NCBI GenBank assembly: GCA_026461075.1 | Contig: JAPJNH010000054.1 | Span: forward strand, 1-45,908 | Length of the DNA: 45,908 bases | Reading direction: 5' to 3' | Origin: Chitinophagales bacterium | GTDB taxonomy: Bacteria; Bacteroidota; Bacteroidia; Chitinophagales; CAIODY01 | Shown: piece after piece, positions 23,989 to 32,537 of the stretch | How positions within the stretch are numbered: position 1 is the stretch's first letter | How the letters are laid out: every line of letters begins with the position of its first letter | Position numbers and translations under genes: made by a program | Notes under the pieces: generated by a model | Database searches by the model: none | What the model saw: only the letters and a program-made list of their open reading frames with translations | Told to the model about the DNA's origin: nothing

Positions 23989-25898
23989 CTCGCCTTCGCA
24001 GACTGAATAATTTCCTCCACCACAGCTGGATCTAATAAAGTCGTAGTATCTCCAATAGCAGCATACTCCCCTTCCGCAATTTTGCGAAGGATGCGACGCA
24101 TGATTTTTCCAGAGCGCGTTTTCGGAAGACCTTTGACGAATAGTATTTTATCAGGCTTTGCAATTGCACCTATCGTCTTCGTTACCGCATTCAGAATATG
24201 CTGACGAAGCACGTCATCTGTTTTAGTGTCTGAAGAGGCAATAACGTAAGCGAAAATCCCTTGCCCTTTAATATCGTGCGGATACCCCACCACAGCACTT
24301 TCCACCACTTCATGATGTAAGTTAATAGCATTCTCCACTTCGGCTGTGCCAATTCGATGCCCACTCACATTCAATACATCATCCACTCTTCCTGTAATTC
24401 GATAAAATCCGTTTTCATCACGCAAGCAGCCGTCACCCGTAAAATATAAATCTTTATAGGCACTAAAATAATTAGTGCGACAACGCTCATGATCTCCATA
24501 AGTCGTTCGCAACATCCCTGGCCACGGCTTTGCAATACACAAATTCCCGCTCACGTTAGGACCTTCTAATCGATTACCCTGTTCATCCACTAAAACCGGT
24601 TCTATACCTGGCAAAGGCAAGGTGGCGAAAGACGGTTTCGCTTGCGTAACGCCAGCCAAATTAGAAATCAAAATACCTCCCGTTTCTGTTTGCCACCAAG
24701 TATCTACAACAGGTAATGTTCCCTTGCCCGCCTTATCTTGATACCAATGCCAGGCCTCTTCATTGATGGGCTCACCAACCGAACCTAACACTTCTAAAGA
24801 GTTTAAAGACTTCCCTTCAAATGGTGTATCGCCAAAGCTCATCAGCGAACGAATCGCCGTGGGGGCGGTATATAAAATATGTACGCTATGCTTATCGCAA
24901 ATATCCCAAAAACGACCAGCATCTGGATAGGTAGGAATCCCTTCAAACAACAAACTCGTTGCTCCGGCACTTAATGGACCATATAAAATATACGAATGCC
25001 CTGTTATCCAACCGATATCAGCCGTGCAAAAATGAACTTGCCCCGGGCGATATTGAAACACATTGACGAAAGTATAATTCGTCCACACCATATAACCAGC
25101 ACAGGTATGCACGACGCCTTTTGGTTTTCCCGTCGATCCACTTGTGTACAAAATGAAAAGCATATCCTCCGCGTCCATTACCGTCGCCGGCAAAAAATCC
25201 GTACTTACTTTTTCCATCGCCTCATGCCACCATAGGTCGCGCGAAGCATCCATTGCGCAAGCCTCTCCTGTTCGTTGGTAGACCAATACTTTTTTAACGC
25301 AAGCCGTTTTTTGTAAAGCCTCGTCTACTACCGCCTTTAAAGGAATTGATTTATTACCGCGATAAGCGCCGTCACACGTAATCACAAAACTCGCCTGCGC
25401 ATCCTCTACTCTATCTGCGATACTTTGTGCGGAAAAGCCTCCGAAAATAACAGAATGTATCGCTCCGATACGCGCACAAGCTAAGGTAGCAATGGCCAAT
25501 TCTGGAACCATCCCCATATAAATACACACACGGTCTCCCTTTTGAACGCCCATTGCCAACAATACACGTGCACATTGATTCACCGCTTGTAATAGTTCAG
25601 CGTAGGTATATCGACGAACCACCTCCTGCGGTTGATTTGGCTCCCAAATCAAGGCTATTCGATCAGGCGTTACAGCTGCGTGGCGATCCAAACAATTTTC
25701 TGTAATATTTAATTGCGCACCCTCAAACCAACGAATAGCTGGTTCTTTAAAATTCCAATCCAACACTTTATCCCACTTGCGGTGCCAAACAAAATTTTCT
25801 GCGATGCCCGACCAAAACTGCTCCGGGTGATTCAAACTCTCCGCATAGGCAGTTTTATATTCTGCCATTGTACCAATCTGATAAGGATAATGCTTCAT
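23985..25898 (-). CDS. acs: Acetate-CoA ligase (acetyl-CoA synthetase)
   Basis: A 637-residue ANL-superfamily enzyme making acetyl-CoA from acetate, ATP and CoA. The ATP-binding P-loop is ILYTSGSTGKPKGVVH (about 251-266). WWQTETGG holds the acetate-pocket Trp typical of Acs; GRVDDVLNVSGHRIGTAEVE is the hinge; and LPKTRSGKIMRRILRK carries the C-terminal catalytic Lys that is a known acetylation target in the family. Length is normal. It is divergent from crtI; a 215-base region with two inverted repeats separates them. Confidence 0.96.
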   Translation of the reverse strand: MKHYPYQIGTMAEYKTAYAESLNHPEQFWSGIAENFVWHRKWDKVLDWNFKEPAIRWFEGAQLNITENCLDRHAAVTPDRIALIWEPNQPQEVVRRYTYAELLQAVNQCARVLLAMGVQKGDRVCIYMGMVPELAIATLACARIGAIHSVIFGGFSAQSIADRVEDAQASFVITCDGAYRGNKSIPLKAVVDEALQKTACVKKVLVYQRTGEACAMDASRDLWWHEAMEKVSTDFLPATVMDAEDMLFILYTSGSTGKPKGVVHTCAGYMVWTNYTFVNVFQYRPGQVHFCTADIGWITGHSYILYGPLSAGATSLLFEGIPTYPDAGRFWDICDKHSVHILYTAPTAIRSLMSFGDTPFEGKSLNSLEVLGSVGEPINEEAWHWYQDKAGKGTLPVVDTWWQTETGGILISNLAGVTQAKPSFATLPLPGIEPVLVDEQGNRLEGPNVSGNLCIAKPWPGMLRTTYGDHERCRTNYFSAYKDLYFTGDGCLRDENGFYRITGRVDDVLNVSGHRIGTAEVENAINLHHEVVESAVVGYPHDIKGQGIFAYVIASSDTKTDDVLRQHILNAVTKTIGAIAKPDKILFVKGLPKTRSGKIMRRILRKIAEGEYAAIGDTTTLLDPAVVEEIIQSAKAS

Positions 25899-25962
25899 AA
25901 ACTCAATTAATTGCCTTTCAAATTAAGGAATGTTTAAAAATTAGCAGATAAAAGTTTAAAAA

Positions 25963-25998
25963 GCCTCCAACATTTTAAAATAAATCCTAAAATGAGGC
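25963..25998. promoter_or_regulatory. Imperfect inverted repeat in the acs-crtI intergenic region
   Basis: CATTTTA (25971-25977) and TAAAATG (25988-25994) pair perfectly around a 10-base loop. GCCT (25963-25966) and AGGC (25995-25998) extend the stem, leaving a 4-base bulge on one side. It lies 65-100 bases upstream of the acs start and could be an operator or a 5' leader hairpin; its role is not known. Confidence 0.5.
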
Positions 25999-26045
25999 GA
26001 AATTTGTTTAATTTTAAAGCAATAACATAGCCAGAAACATAAACA

Positions 26046-26083
26046 TCAATAATTTTGTTGAATTTTTTCGCCAAAATTATTGA
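26046..26083. promoter_or_regulatory. Perfect 12-bp inverted repeat over the probable crtI promoter
   Basis: TCAATAATTTTG (26046-26057) and CAAAATTATTGA (26072-26083) are exact reverse complements 14 bases apart. The left arm contains TAATTTTG (26050-26057), a match to the Bacteroidota -7 element 56 bases before the crtI start; the right arm contains the same element facing acs. No TTG stands at the expected distance upstream. The position fits an operator for the carotenoid operon. Confidence 0.62.
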
Positions 26084-26113
26084 ACAAACTAAACAAATGC
26101 GTGTTACACCATT

Positions 26114-27598
26114 ATGTCACGCATTATAATTATCGGAGCAGGATTCTCCTCTTTATCAGCAGCAGCCTACCTAGCAAAAGCAGGACATGAAGTACATGTA
26201 CTCGAAAAATGGGAACAACCCGGCGGGAGAGCACGTACATTTAGCGCAGAAGGTTTCTTATTTGATATGGGACCGAGCTGGTATTGGATGCCCGATGTTT
26301 TCGAACGCTTCTTTGGCAACTTCGGCAAAAAAGTCAGTGACTATTATAACTTAGTTCGTTTAGACCCTTCCTATAAAGTAGTTTGGCAAGATGGTTCCCA
26401 ATGGGATATTCCTGCCGGCATGGAAGCTTTAGCAAAGCTTTTAGAAGAAAAAGAAAAAGGAGCTGGCAAACAATTAGAAAAGTTTCTAGCCCAAGCGAAA
26501 AAGAAATATGAATTAGGGATTCAAGAATTAGTGTACAAACCGAACCTTTCTTTCGCGGAATATCTTCATTTAGGCTTATTAAAAGGACTATTAGAGTCGG
26601 ATGTATTCACCTCGATGCGCAAGCATATCGCAAAATACTTCTCCGATTCAAAAATCATTGAATTACTTGAATTCCCTGTACTTTTCTTAGGTGCCGGCGC
26701 ACAAGATATTCCAGCGCTTTATAGTTTGATGAACTACGCTGATATCGTTGGCGGTACGTGGTATCCGATGGGAGGCATGCACTTAATTGCAAAAGCAATG
26801 GAGGCCGTGGCAAAGGAACAAGGAGCGCATTTTCATTACGGGGAAGATGTTATTTCCATCTCTTGTAATGGAGATCAAATCAATGGGATAAAAACAAGCA
26901 AAGGCAATTGGGAAGGCGATTTCTATCTCTCGGGCGCAGATTATCACCATACAGAAAATTTATTACCGAAGGCATTACAACAATACGATGAAAATTATTG
27001 GCAGAAGCGTACAATGGCTCCTTCCGCATTAATTTATTATGTGGGCTTGAATACAAAAATGCCTGATACGGTGCCGCATCATACCCTTTTCTTCGACGCT
27101 GATTTCGAAAGACATTCTGAAGAAATCTATGATCGTCCACAAATGCCGACTGATCCATTATTCTATCTGTGTGCACCTAGTAAAACGGATGCGTCAGTGG
27201 CGCCAGCAGGTTGTGAAAACTTATTCTTTCTCATTCCTACAGCACCTGGCTTAGATAACGATACAGAAGAGGTTCGTCAACAATATTTTGACATGCTGTG
27301 CACGCGACTTGAAAAGCATTATGGAATGGACATCCGTCCGCATATTGTGTATCAAAGAAGTTTTTCTGTGAAAGACTTTAAACAAGACTATAATTCCTTC
27401 AAAGGGAATGCCTATGGACTTGCCAATACCTTAAATCAAACAGCAATTTTAAAACCACGATTAGTAAGCAAAAAAGTGAGGAATCTTGCTTACTGTGGGC
27501 AGTTGACAGTACCAGGTCCTGGTGTCCCTCCTGCTCTAGTAAGTGGTGAAGTAGCTGCAAATTATATCCATCAAAAACTAAAAAGAACCAATCATTAG
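26114..27598 (+). CDS. crtI: Phytoene desaturase
   Basis: A 494-residue FAD enzyme of the CrtI family, which introduces double bonds into phytoene on the way to lycopene. The N-terminal dinucleotide-binding motif is IIIGAGFSSLSAAAYLAKAG, followed by LEKWEQPGGRARTF and FDMGPSWYWMPDVF. The C-terminus has the family signature GPGVPPALVSGEVAANYI. No residues seem missing. It is the first gene of crtI-crtB-idi with a three-base gap to crtB. The number of desaturation steps cannot be read from the sequence. Confidence 0.95.
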   Translation: MSRIIIIGAGFSSLSAAAYLAKAGHEVHVLEKWEQPGGRARTFSAEGFLFDMGPSWYWMPDVFERFFGNFGKKVSDYYNLVRLDPSYKVVWQDGSQWDIPAGMEALAKLLEEKEKGAGKQLEKFLAQAKKKYELGIQELVYKPNLSFAEYLHLGLLKGLLESDVFTSMRKHIAKYFSDSKIIELLEFPVLFLGAGAQDIPALYSLMNYADIVGGTWYPMGGMHLIAKAMEAVAKEQGAHFHYGEDVISISCNGDQINGIKTSKGNWEGDFYLSGADYHHTENLLPKALQQYDENYWQKRTMAPSALIYYVGLNTKMPDTVPHHTLFFDADFERHSEEIYDRPQMPTDPLFYLCAPSKTDASVAPAGCENLFFLIPTAPGLDNDTEEVRQQYFDMLCTRLEKHYGMDIRPHIVYQRSFSVKDFKQDYNSFKGNAYGLANTLNQTAILKPRLVSKKVRNLAYCGQLTVPGPGVPPALVSGEVAANYIHQKLKRTNH

Positions 27599-27601
27599 GA
27601 T

Positions 27602-28450
27602 ATGGAAAACAAAGTTAAACTCTACGAACAAGTAGCATTTGAAAATAGCGAATCGCTCACGAAGCGCTACTCAACCTCGTTTAGCAGTGCTATTCGTTTG
27701 CTACATCCAAAATTGCATGCCCCTATTTATGGCATCTATGGATTCGTTCGCGTAGCAGATGAAATCGTCGACAGCTTCCACCATATTGATCAAGCCGCAA
27801 CATTAGCTGCTTTCAAAAAAGAGACCTATGAAGCAATCGAGAAAAAATTCTCTACCAACCCAATTCTACATTCCTTCCAAAGTGTTGTACACCAGTATAA
27901 AATCCAACATGATTTGATTGAATCCTTCTTCAAAAGCATGGAAATGGATTTGGATAAGAAAGCTTATCATACGCAAGAAGAATACCAGAGCTATATTTAT
28001 GGTTCAGCAGAAGTAGTTGGACTAATGTGTTTAGCCGTTTTTTGTGATGGAAATAACGACTATTGCAATTCATTAATTGCTCCGGCAAGAGCCTTGGGTT
28101 CGGCATTCCAGAAAATCAATTTCTTAAGAGATCTGAAAGAGGATTATGTCGATTTAAAAAGAACCTACTTCCCGAACGTCGACTTCGACAATTTAAGCGA
28201 GTCAGACAAAGAAGCAATCATTCTTGATATTGATAAAGATTTCCAGCATGGATTGGAAGGTATCCGCAATCTGCCTTTAAGCAGCCGTTTCGGAGTTTAT
28301 ACCGCCTATAATTACTATTATAAGTTGTTTGAAAAAATTAAAAAAGTTCCTGCAGAAACCATTCAGCAAGAACGAATCCGTATTCCGGATATCCGTAAAT
28401 TCTTTATCTTGTTGGAATCCTATTTAACCATTCAATTGAAACGTATTTAA
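27602..28450 (+). CDS. crtB: Phytoene synthase
   Basis: A 282-residue squalene/phytoene synthase joining two geranylgeranyl diphosphates to phytoene. The first Asp-rich motif is VADEIVDSF (about residues 56-64) and the second is INFLRDLKEDYVDLKRTYFP (about 170-189), both needed for Mg-diphosphate binding. SFSSAIRLL near the N-terminus and YIYGSAEVVGLMCLAVF match the family. It sits between crtI and idi; its TAA overlaps the idi ATG by one base. A GGPP synthase gene is not in the window. Confidence 0.95.
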   Translation: MENKVKLYEQVAFENSESLTKRYSTSFSSAIRLLHPKLHAPIYGIYGFVRVADEIVDSFHHIDQAATLAAFKKETYEAIEKKFSTNPILHSFQSVVHQYKIQHDLIESFFKSMEMDLDKKAYHTQEEYQSYIYGSAEVVGLMCLAVFCDGNNDYCNSLIAPARALGSAFQKINFLRDLKEDYVDLKRTYFPNVDFDNLSESDKEAIILDIDKDFQHGLEGIRNLPLSSRFGVYTAYNYYYKLFEKIKKVPAETIQQERIRIPDIRKFFILLESYLTIQLKRI

Positions 28451-28962
28451 TGACGTCTGTTATTTTAGTTAATGAACAAGATGAGGCCATCGGCACGATG
28501 GAGAAAATGCAGGCGCATCGCGAAGCGGTTTTGCACAGGGCCTTTTCAGTCATTTTACGAAACAAAAAAGGGAAAATCTTATTACAACAACGCGCATTAT
28601 CGAAATACCATAGTGGAGGCTTATGGACAAACACTTGTTGCAGTCATCCCGCTCCGGGAGAAGATATTCTAAGCGCCTCCAAGCGCCGTTTACAGGAAGA
28701 ACTGGGGATTCAATGCGAAGATCTCAGTGTTCAGTATAGTTTTATTTACAAAGCTGAATTGGATAATGAACTAACGGAGCACGAATTAGACCATGTCGTA
28801 TTAGGAAATTATGACGGTCCTATTTCATTAAATGAAGAAGAAGTGGCCGCAATAGAATATGTGAGCAGTGAAGAATTAAAAATGCGCATGCAAAGTGCTC
28901 CAGAACAGTTCACCGTCTGGTTTAGAGCCATCTACCAAAAATTACATCCTGAGTATCTCTAA
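28450..28962 (+). CDS. idi: Isopentenyl-diphosphate delta-isomerase, type 1
   Basis: A 170-residue Nudix-fold enzyme interconverting isopentenyl and dimethylallyl diphosphate, feeding the carotenoid genes before it. Active-site Cys lies in LWTNTCCSHPAPGE, the Nudix-like helix is ASKRRLQEELGI, and the Glu pair in NEEEVAAIEYV is close to the family position. HRAFSVILRNKKGKILLQQR matches the N-terminal signature. It ends the operon at a strong terminator. Confidence 0.94.
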   Translation: MTSVILVNEQDEAIGTMEKMQAHREAVLHRAFSVILRNKKGKILLQQRALSKYHSGGLWTNTCCSHPAPGEDILSASKRRLQEELGIQCEDLSVQYSFIYKAELDNELTEHELDHVVLGNYDGPISLNEEEVAAIEYVSSEELKMRMQSAPEQFTVWFRAIYQKLHPEYL

Positions 28963-28964
28963 AT

Positions 28965-28996
28965 AAAAAAAGCCCTTCTTTCGAAGGGCTTTTTTC
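28965..28996. terminator. Bidirectional terminator between idi and the ECF sigma gene
   Basis: AGCCCTTC and GAAGGGCT pair around a 4-base loop, flanked by A6 on one side and T6 on the other, so it can stop both the plus-strand crt operon and the minus-strand sigma gene. Confidence 0.92.
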
Positions 28997-29014
28997 TTAA
29001 TCCAAAACTACTAA

Positions 29015-29521
29015 CTATACTGCATAAGCCTTTAAAGATTCTTGCAACTCCTTACGAGCGATAAAAATTCTGCTCTTCACCGTTCCTAATGGCAAATCCA
29101 ACTCTTCAGCAATCTCTTGGTATTTAAAACCTTCGAAATGCATCATAAAAGGAACTTTAACTTCCGACTTCAAATCACGCATCGCCAAATCAATATCCTT
29201 CATCACCAAGTTATTTACGCCAAGGTTATGTTCAGTTTTAGTGGTACTGTTTAAAATAAATTTTGTTTCTGTATTATCAGTCACCGTATTTTGTTTAACC
29301 TTTCTACGGTAATCGTTAATAAAAATATTGCGCATAATAGTGTACAACCATGCTTTAATATTGGTTCCTTCAGCAAACTTATCTTTGTACTTCAAAGCCT
29401 TGAAGATCGTTTCCTGTACGAGGTCTTTAGCGTCATCCATATCTTTTGTCAAAGAGTAGGCGAAAGGACGCATTGTGCCGCTGAGGCGAATGATATCATT
29501 TTGAATGGCTAAATGTGACAT
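29015..29521 (-). CDS. ECF-type RNA polymerase sigma factor near the carotenoid genes
   Basis: The 168-residue protein has region 2 (DMDDAKDLVQETIFKALKYK, then NIKAWLYTIMRNIFINDYRR) and region 4 (KVPFMMHFEGFKYQEIAEEL, then LPLGTVKSRIFIARKELQESL). No anti-sigma gene is adjacent. It lies between the crt operon (convergent) and a cobalamin-binding MerR regulator (divergent), an arrangement seen around light-regulated carotenoid genes, so it may be under that regulator's control. A close relative of this short sigma factor is widespread in Bacteroidota, and a broader role is equally possible. Confidence 0.9.
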   Translation of the reverse strand: MSHLAIQNDIIRLSGTMRPFAYSLTKDMDDAKDLVQETIFKALKYKDKFAEGTNIKAWLYTIMRNIFINDYRRKVKQNTVTDNTETKFILNSTTKTEHNLGVNNLVMKDIDLAMRDLKSEVKVPFMMHFEGFKYQEIAEELDLPLGTVKSRIFIARKELQESLKAYAV

Positions 29522-29548
29522 GATTGTTTTGTTTAACTATTTACTCTG

Positions 29549-29578
29549 CAAAGTTAAACAAGAAATCCAATACCGCAA
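29549..29578 (-). promoter_or_regulatory. Bacteroidota-type promoter of the ECF sigma gene
   Basis: On the minus strand, TTG (29578-29576), a 19-base spacer and TAACTTTG (29556-29549) match the phylum consensus exactly. The expected start of transcription lies about 20 bases before the sigma start codon at 29521. So the main sigma factor, rather than the product itself, probably reads this gene. Confidence 0.75.
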
Positions 29579-29643
29579 GTCTAAATTTTTAAAATTTTTG
29601 TTATTATTTGTGAACTAATTTCGTGGTGCTGTGTTCTAATGAT

Positions 29644-30543
29644 ATGTCGAATATATCCGGAGTAGTTAATTATGCAATCAGTGAGTTGTCCCAATTGAGC
29701 GGGATTAAGCCTCATACGATACGGATGTGGGAGCAACGCTACGGCATTTTAAAGCCGAAACGTACTGAAACCAAGATTCGTACCTATTCTGATCATGATC
29801 TGCGTTTTCTAATGAACATCGCCTTGCTCAATCGTCAGGGCTATAAGATTTCTAAAATTGCTGAATTAGGCAATGAAGAAATCAACAAAATTGTTAATCA
29901 AATTGAACAAGCGGATCCTAGTTTTGAAATACTTGTGGACCAGCTAACCAAAAGTATGATTTCCTTCGACGAAATCGCTTTTGAAAAGACCATTAACACT
30001 TCCATTCTACGTAATGGCTTCAAGGATACCATGTTGCAAGTTATTTATCCATTCTTGGAAAAGATTGGCTTGTTATGGGTTACCGGACATATAAATCCTG
30101 CGCAAGAGCATTTCGTTGCTAACCTAGTTCGCCAGAAGATTATCGTTGCCATCGATGGCCAGAATTTACAATGGGGCCCAGGATCGAAAAAGATATTATT
30201 ATTCTTGCCTGCGCACGAATTACACGAGCTTTCTTTATTGTTCTTCACCTACAATTTGAAGACGCAAAACCACCATACGATTTATTTAGGTGCTAATTTA
30301 CCGAATGCCGATTTACAACCGGTCATCGATGTTTACCAGCCTGATTACGTGTTCACGGTTTTGACCAGTACTTTGTATATCAAGAACAGTGTAAACTTAT
30401 TGCAGACGACCGCGAAGAATAATCCGAAGATTAACTTCAAAATTGCGGGTATGCAAGCGCATCATGCAGCTAAAGGAGCACCGAAAAACCTCACTACGTT
30501 CCAAAGTTTGCCTGACGTTCTCAAGTTCGGTCAAAATTTGTAA
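29644..30543 (+). CDS. MerR-family regulator with cobalamin-binding domain (CarH/LitR-like)
   Basis: The ATG at 29644 is preferred over an in-frame GTG at 29623. The roughly 299-residue protein has a MerR helix-turn-helix (ISELSQLSGIKPHTIRMWEQ, then RYGILKPKRT and the YSDHDLRFL helix), a helical linker with WVTGHINPAQEHFVANLVR, and a C-terminal cobalamin-binding Rossmann domain (about 175-300; LHELSLLFFTYNLK, HTIYLGANLP). The Trp...EH arrangement matches CarH proteins, where adenosylcobalamin sits under a helical cap and light breaks the repressor. Closeness to crtI-crtB-idi supports light- and B12-dependent control of pigment synthesis (inference). It is divergent from the ECF sigma gene. 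Confidence 0.87.
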   Translation: MSNISGVVNYAISELSQLSGIKPHTIRMWEQRYGILKPKRTETKIRTYSDHDLRFLMNIALLNRQGYKISKIAELGNEEINKIVNQIEQADPSFEILVDQLTKSMISFDEIAFEKTINTSILRNGFKDTMLQVIYPFLEKIGLLWVTGHINPAQEHFVANLVRQKIIVAIDGQNLQWGPGSKKILLFLPAHELHELSLLFFTYNLKTQNHHTIYLGANLPNADLQPVIDVYQPDYVFTVLTSTLYIKNSVNLLQTTAKNNPKINFKIAGMQAHHAAKGAPKNLTTFQSLPDVLKFGQNL

Positions 30544-30572
30544 TCCCTCCTCCGAAAGCGTATATTCGTACA

Positions 30573-32480
30573 ATGCGCCGCCGAATTCTATTTTCTCTAG
30601 TCATTCTTTTATTTGGGTTAAACGCTTTAGCTCAAACGAAAAATGGAATAGGCACGCAAGTTAAAAACGATTACGACCTAAGCTACGAACGGATTCAACT
30701 CCATCTCAATCCTGATCGCTTTTATATCGAGGGTGCTATCCTTTTTAAATTCACCGTTCGCGACTCCGCCATTGCTGAATTCCGTTTAGATATGAGCGAC
30801 TCCTTACAGATCGACTCCATCCTCTATCACGGACAAATGGCGCTTTATCAAGGTCCGCAATCTAATCTCCTCCGCATCAACTTCCTGTCGCCGCTCGCTC
30901 CGCTCGCGACCGACTCCTTGCAAATCTTCTACCATGGTCCGCCTCATCATGCACCCGACCAAGCCTCCTTTACCATCGACACCATAGACGGACATCGCGT
31001 ATTATTTACCCTGTCGGAGCCCTATGGCGCCAAAGATTGGATGCCCTGCAAACAAGGACTGCAAGACAAAATCGATAGCATCGATTATTACCTTACGTGC
31101 GCCGACACGCTCCGCACCGCATCAAATGGCCTGTTAAAAGAACGCACTTTTCACACTAACCATACTATCACCGAACATTGGCAAACACGCTACCCTACCG
31201 CAACGTATCTAATGGCCGTGGCTTGTGCCCCTTATATTGAATACAAAGAGTATTCCATCAAAAACCAAGACTCCCTGTTAATTCAAAATTTGGTTTATCC
31301 CGGCTTCGACACAATAGCTCCAGCCAAAACAGCGCAACTGATACCCGTCCTACAAAAGTTTGAAGAGCTATTCGGTCCTTATCCTTTCAAAAAAGAAAAA
31401 TACGGGCATGCACAATTCACTTGGAGTGGAGGGATGGAACATCAAACACAAAGCTTCGTTAAAAACTTTGGACAAGGTCTGTTGGCACACGAGCTTGCGC
31501 ATCAATGGTTTGGAGATCTGGTAACCTGTAGCTCATGGCAGGATATATGGCTCAATGAAAGCTTTGCTACCTATTGCGCCGTAATTGCCGACGAAATGGT
31601 ATGGAATCCGCAAAGGGCTGTCGACTGGCGCTTTCTAACAACAGATCGCTTGCGTAAAATAAAGGATGGCAGTGTGCATTGTGAAGACACTACGCTTGTT
31701 TCCAGAATATTCAGCAGTGATTATAGTTATAACAAAGGTGCATTTGTTTTATATCAACTCCGTTATCAAATGGGTGATTCGGCGTTTTTTAAAGCACTCA
31801 GAAGCTATTTATACGACCCAGCAACCACTTACAGTTTCAGCAGGACATCGTCGCTTAAAAAGCATTTAAAGCAGCATTGTGATTTAAATATCGACCACTA
31901 CTTCGATATCTGGCAAATGCAAGCCACCCTACCCGATTATCAAATCTACTTCTGGCAAGATTTTGATTATACCATTCATATCAAAACCTGGCAACAAACG
32001 CATAATGATACGATAGACTATTACCCGCTACCCCTTTCCTTTAAAATCCGTAGCGACTGGAATCATGAAGCGGATAGTATCATTCAAATTTTTCCAAAAT
32101 CTAATGGCGAGATTATCACTGTGCCTTACTATATGAAAGTATTTTTGCTAGAAGGAGATCCGAGAGCCCAGTTACTAGCGCGCTTTAGCGTAGCAGAATT
32201 TAACGCAGCAAATACCGCTTATAGGCAAACGAATTTTATCATCCGTAATCCAGCGGAGGACGTTCTATGGATTCGTGGCGACGCATCCAAAGCAAGTGCT
32301 TATCGTATTATAGACGCACTTGGACGGGAGGTGCAAAAAGATGTAATGAACGGTGCTTCGGTAGAAAGTGCCGATGCTAATAGTAAAATCAATCTCCGTA
32401 ACTTAAGCGCAGGTTTCTATGTGATGCAATTACAGCAACGCAATGGAAGCATCTGGTCGCAAGCCTTTATCAAACAATAA
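30573..32480 (+). CDS. T9SS-secreted M1-family metallopeptidase
   Basis: The 635-residue protein has a signal peptide (MRRRILFSLVILLFGLNALAQ), an M1 N-terminal beta domain and a zinc site LLAHELAHQWFGD (about 302-314), with the third ligand Glu in IWLNESFATY some 20 residues on. The substrate-anchoring motif reads GGMEHQ rather than the common GAMEN, a variant I recall from other Bacteroidota M1 proteins. A T9SS sorting domain occupies about 558-635 (IRNPAEDVLWIRG onward). It should cleave N-terminal residues of peptides outside the cell. A terminator follows. It lies 29 bases after the MerR gene, so read-through is possible. Confidence 0.92.
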   Translation: MRRRILFSLVILLFGLNALAQTKNGIGTQVKNDYDLSYERIQLHLNPDRFYIEGAILFKFTVRDSAIAEFRLDMSDSLQIDSILYHGQMALYQGPQSNLLRINFLSPLAPLATDSLQIFYHGPPHHAPDQASFTIDTIDGHRVLFTLSEPYGAKDWMPCKQGLQDKIDSIDYYLTCADTLRTASNGLLKERTFHTNHTITEHWQTRYPTATYLMAVACAPYIEYKEYSIKNQDSLLIQNLVYPGFDTIAPAKTAQLIPVLQKFEELFGPYPFKKEKYGHAQFTWSGGMEHQTQSFVKNFGQGLLAHELAHQWFGDLVTCSSWQDIWLNESFATYCAVIADEMVWNPQRAVDWRFLTTDRLRKIKDGSVHCEDTTLVSRIFSSDYSYNKGAFVLYQLRYQMGDSAFFKALRSYLYDPATTYSFSRTSSLKKHLKQHCDLNIDHYFDIWQMQATLPDYQIYFWQDFDYTIHIKTWQQTHNDTIDYYPLPLSFKIRSDWNHEADSIIQIFPKSNGEIITVPYYMKVFLLEGDPRAQLLARFSVAEFNAANTAYRQTNFIIRNPAEDVLWIRGDASKASAYRIIDALGREVQKDVMNGASVESADANSKINLRNLSAGFYVMQLQQRNGSIWSQAFIKQ

Positions 32481-32484
32481 CATA

Positions 32485-32514
32485 AAAAAAGGCCTTCTCG
32501 AAAGAAGGCCTTTT
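32485..32514. terminator. Bidirectional terminator between the M1 peptidase and glutamate dehydrogenase genes
   Basis: AAAAGGCCTTCT and AGAAGGCCTTTT pair around a 4-base loop directly after the plus-strand stop at 32480. Read on the minus strand, it also closes the glutamate dehydrogenase gene. Confidence 0.9.
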
Positions 32515-32537
32515 GTATTTTGAATCGCAATACTCGA

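Noticed and set aside
31428-31445. GGMEH in place of GAMEN in the M1 peptidase
   Set aside because: I recall the same variant in other Bacteroidota M1 proteins and the zinc site is complete, so it is a subfamily feature.
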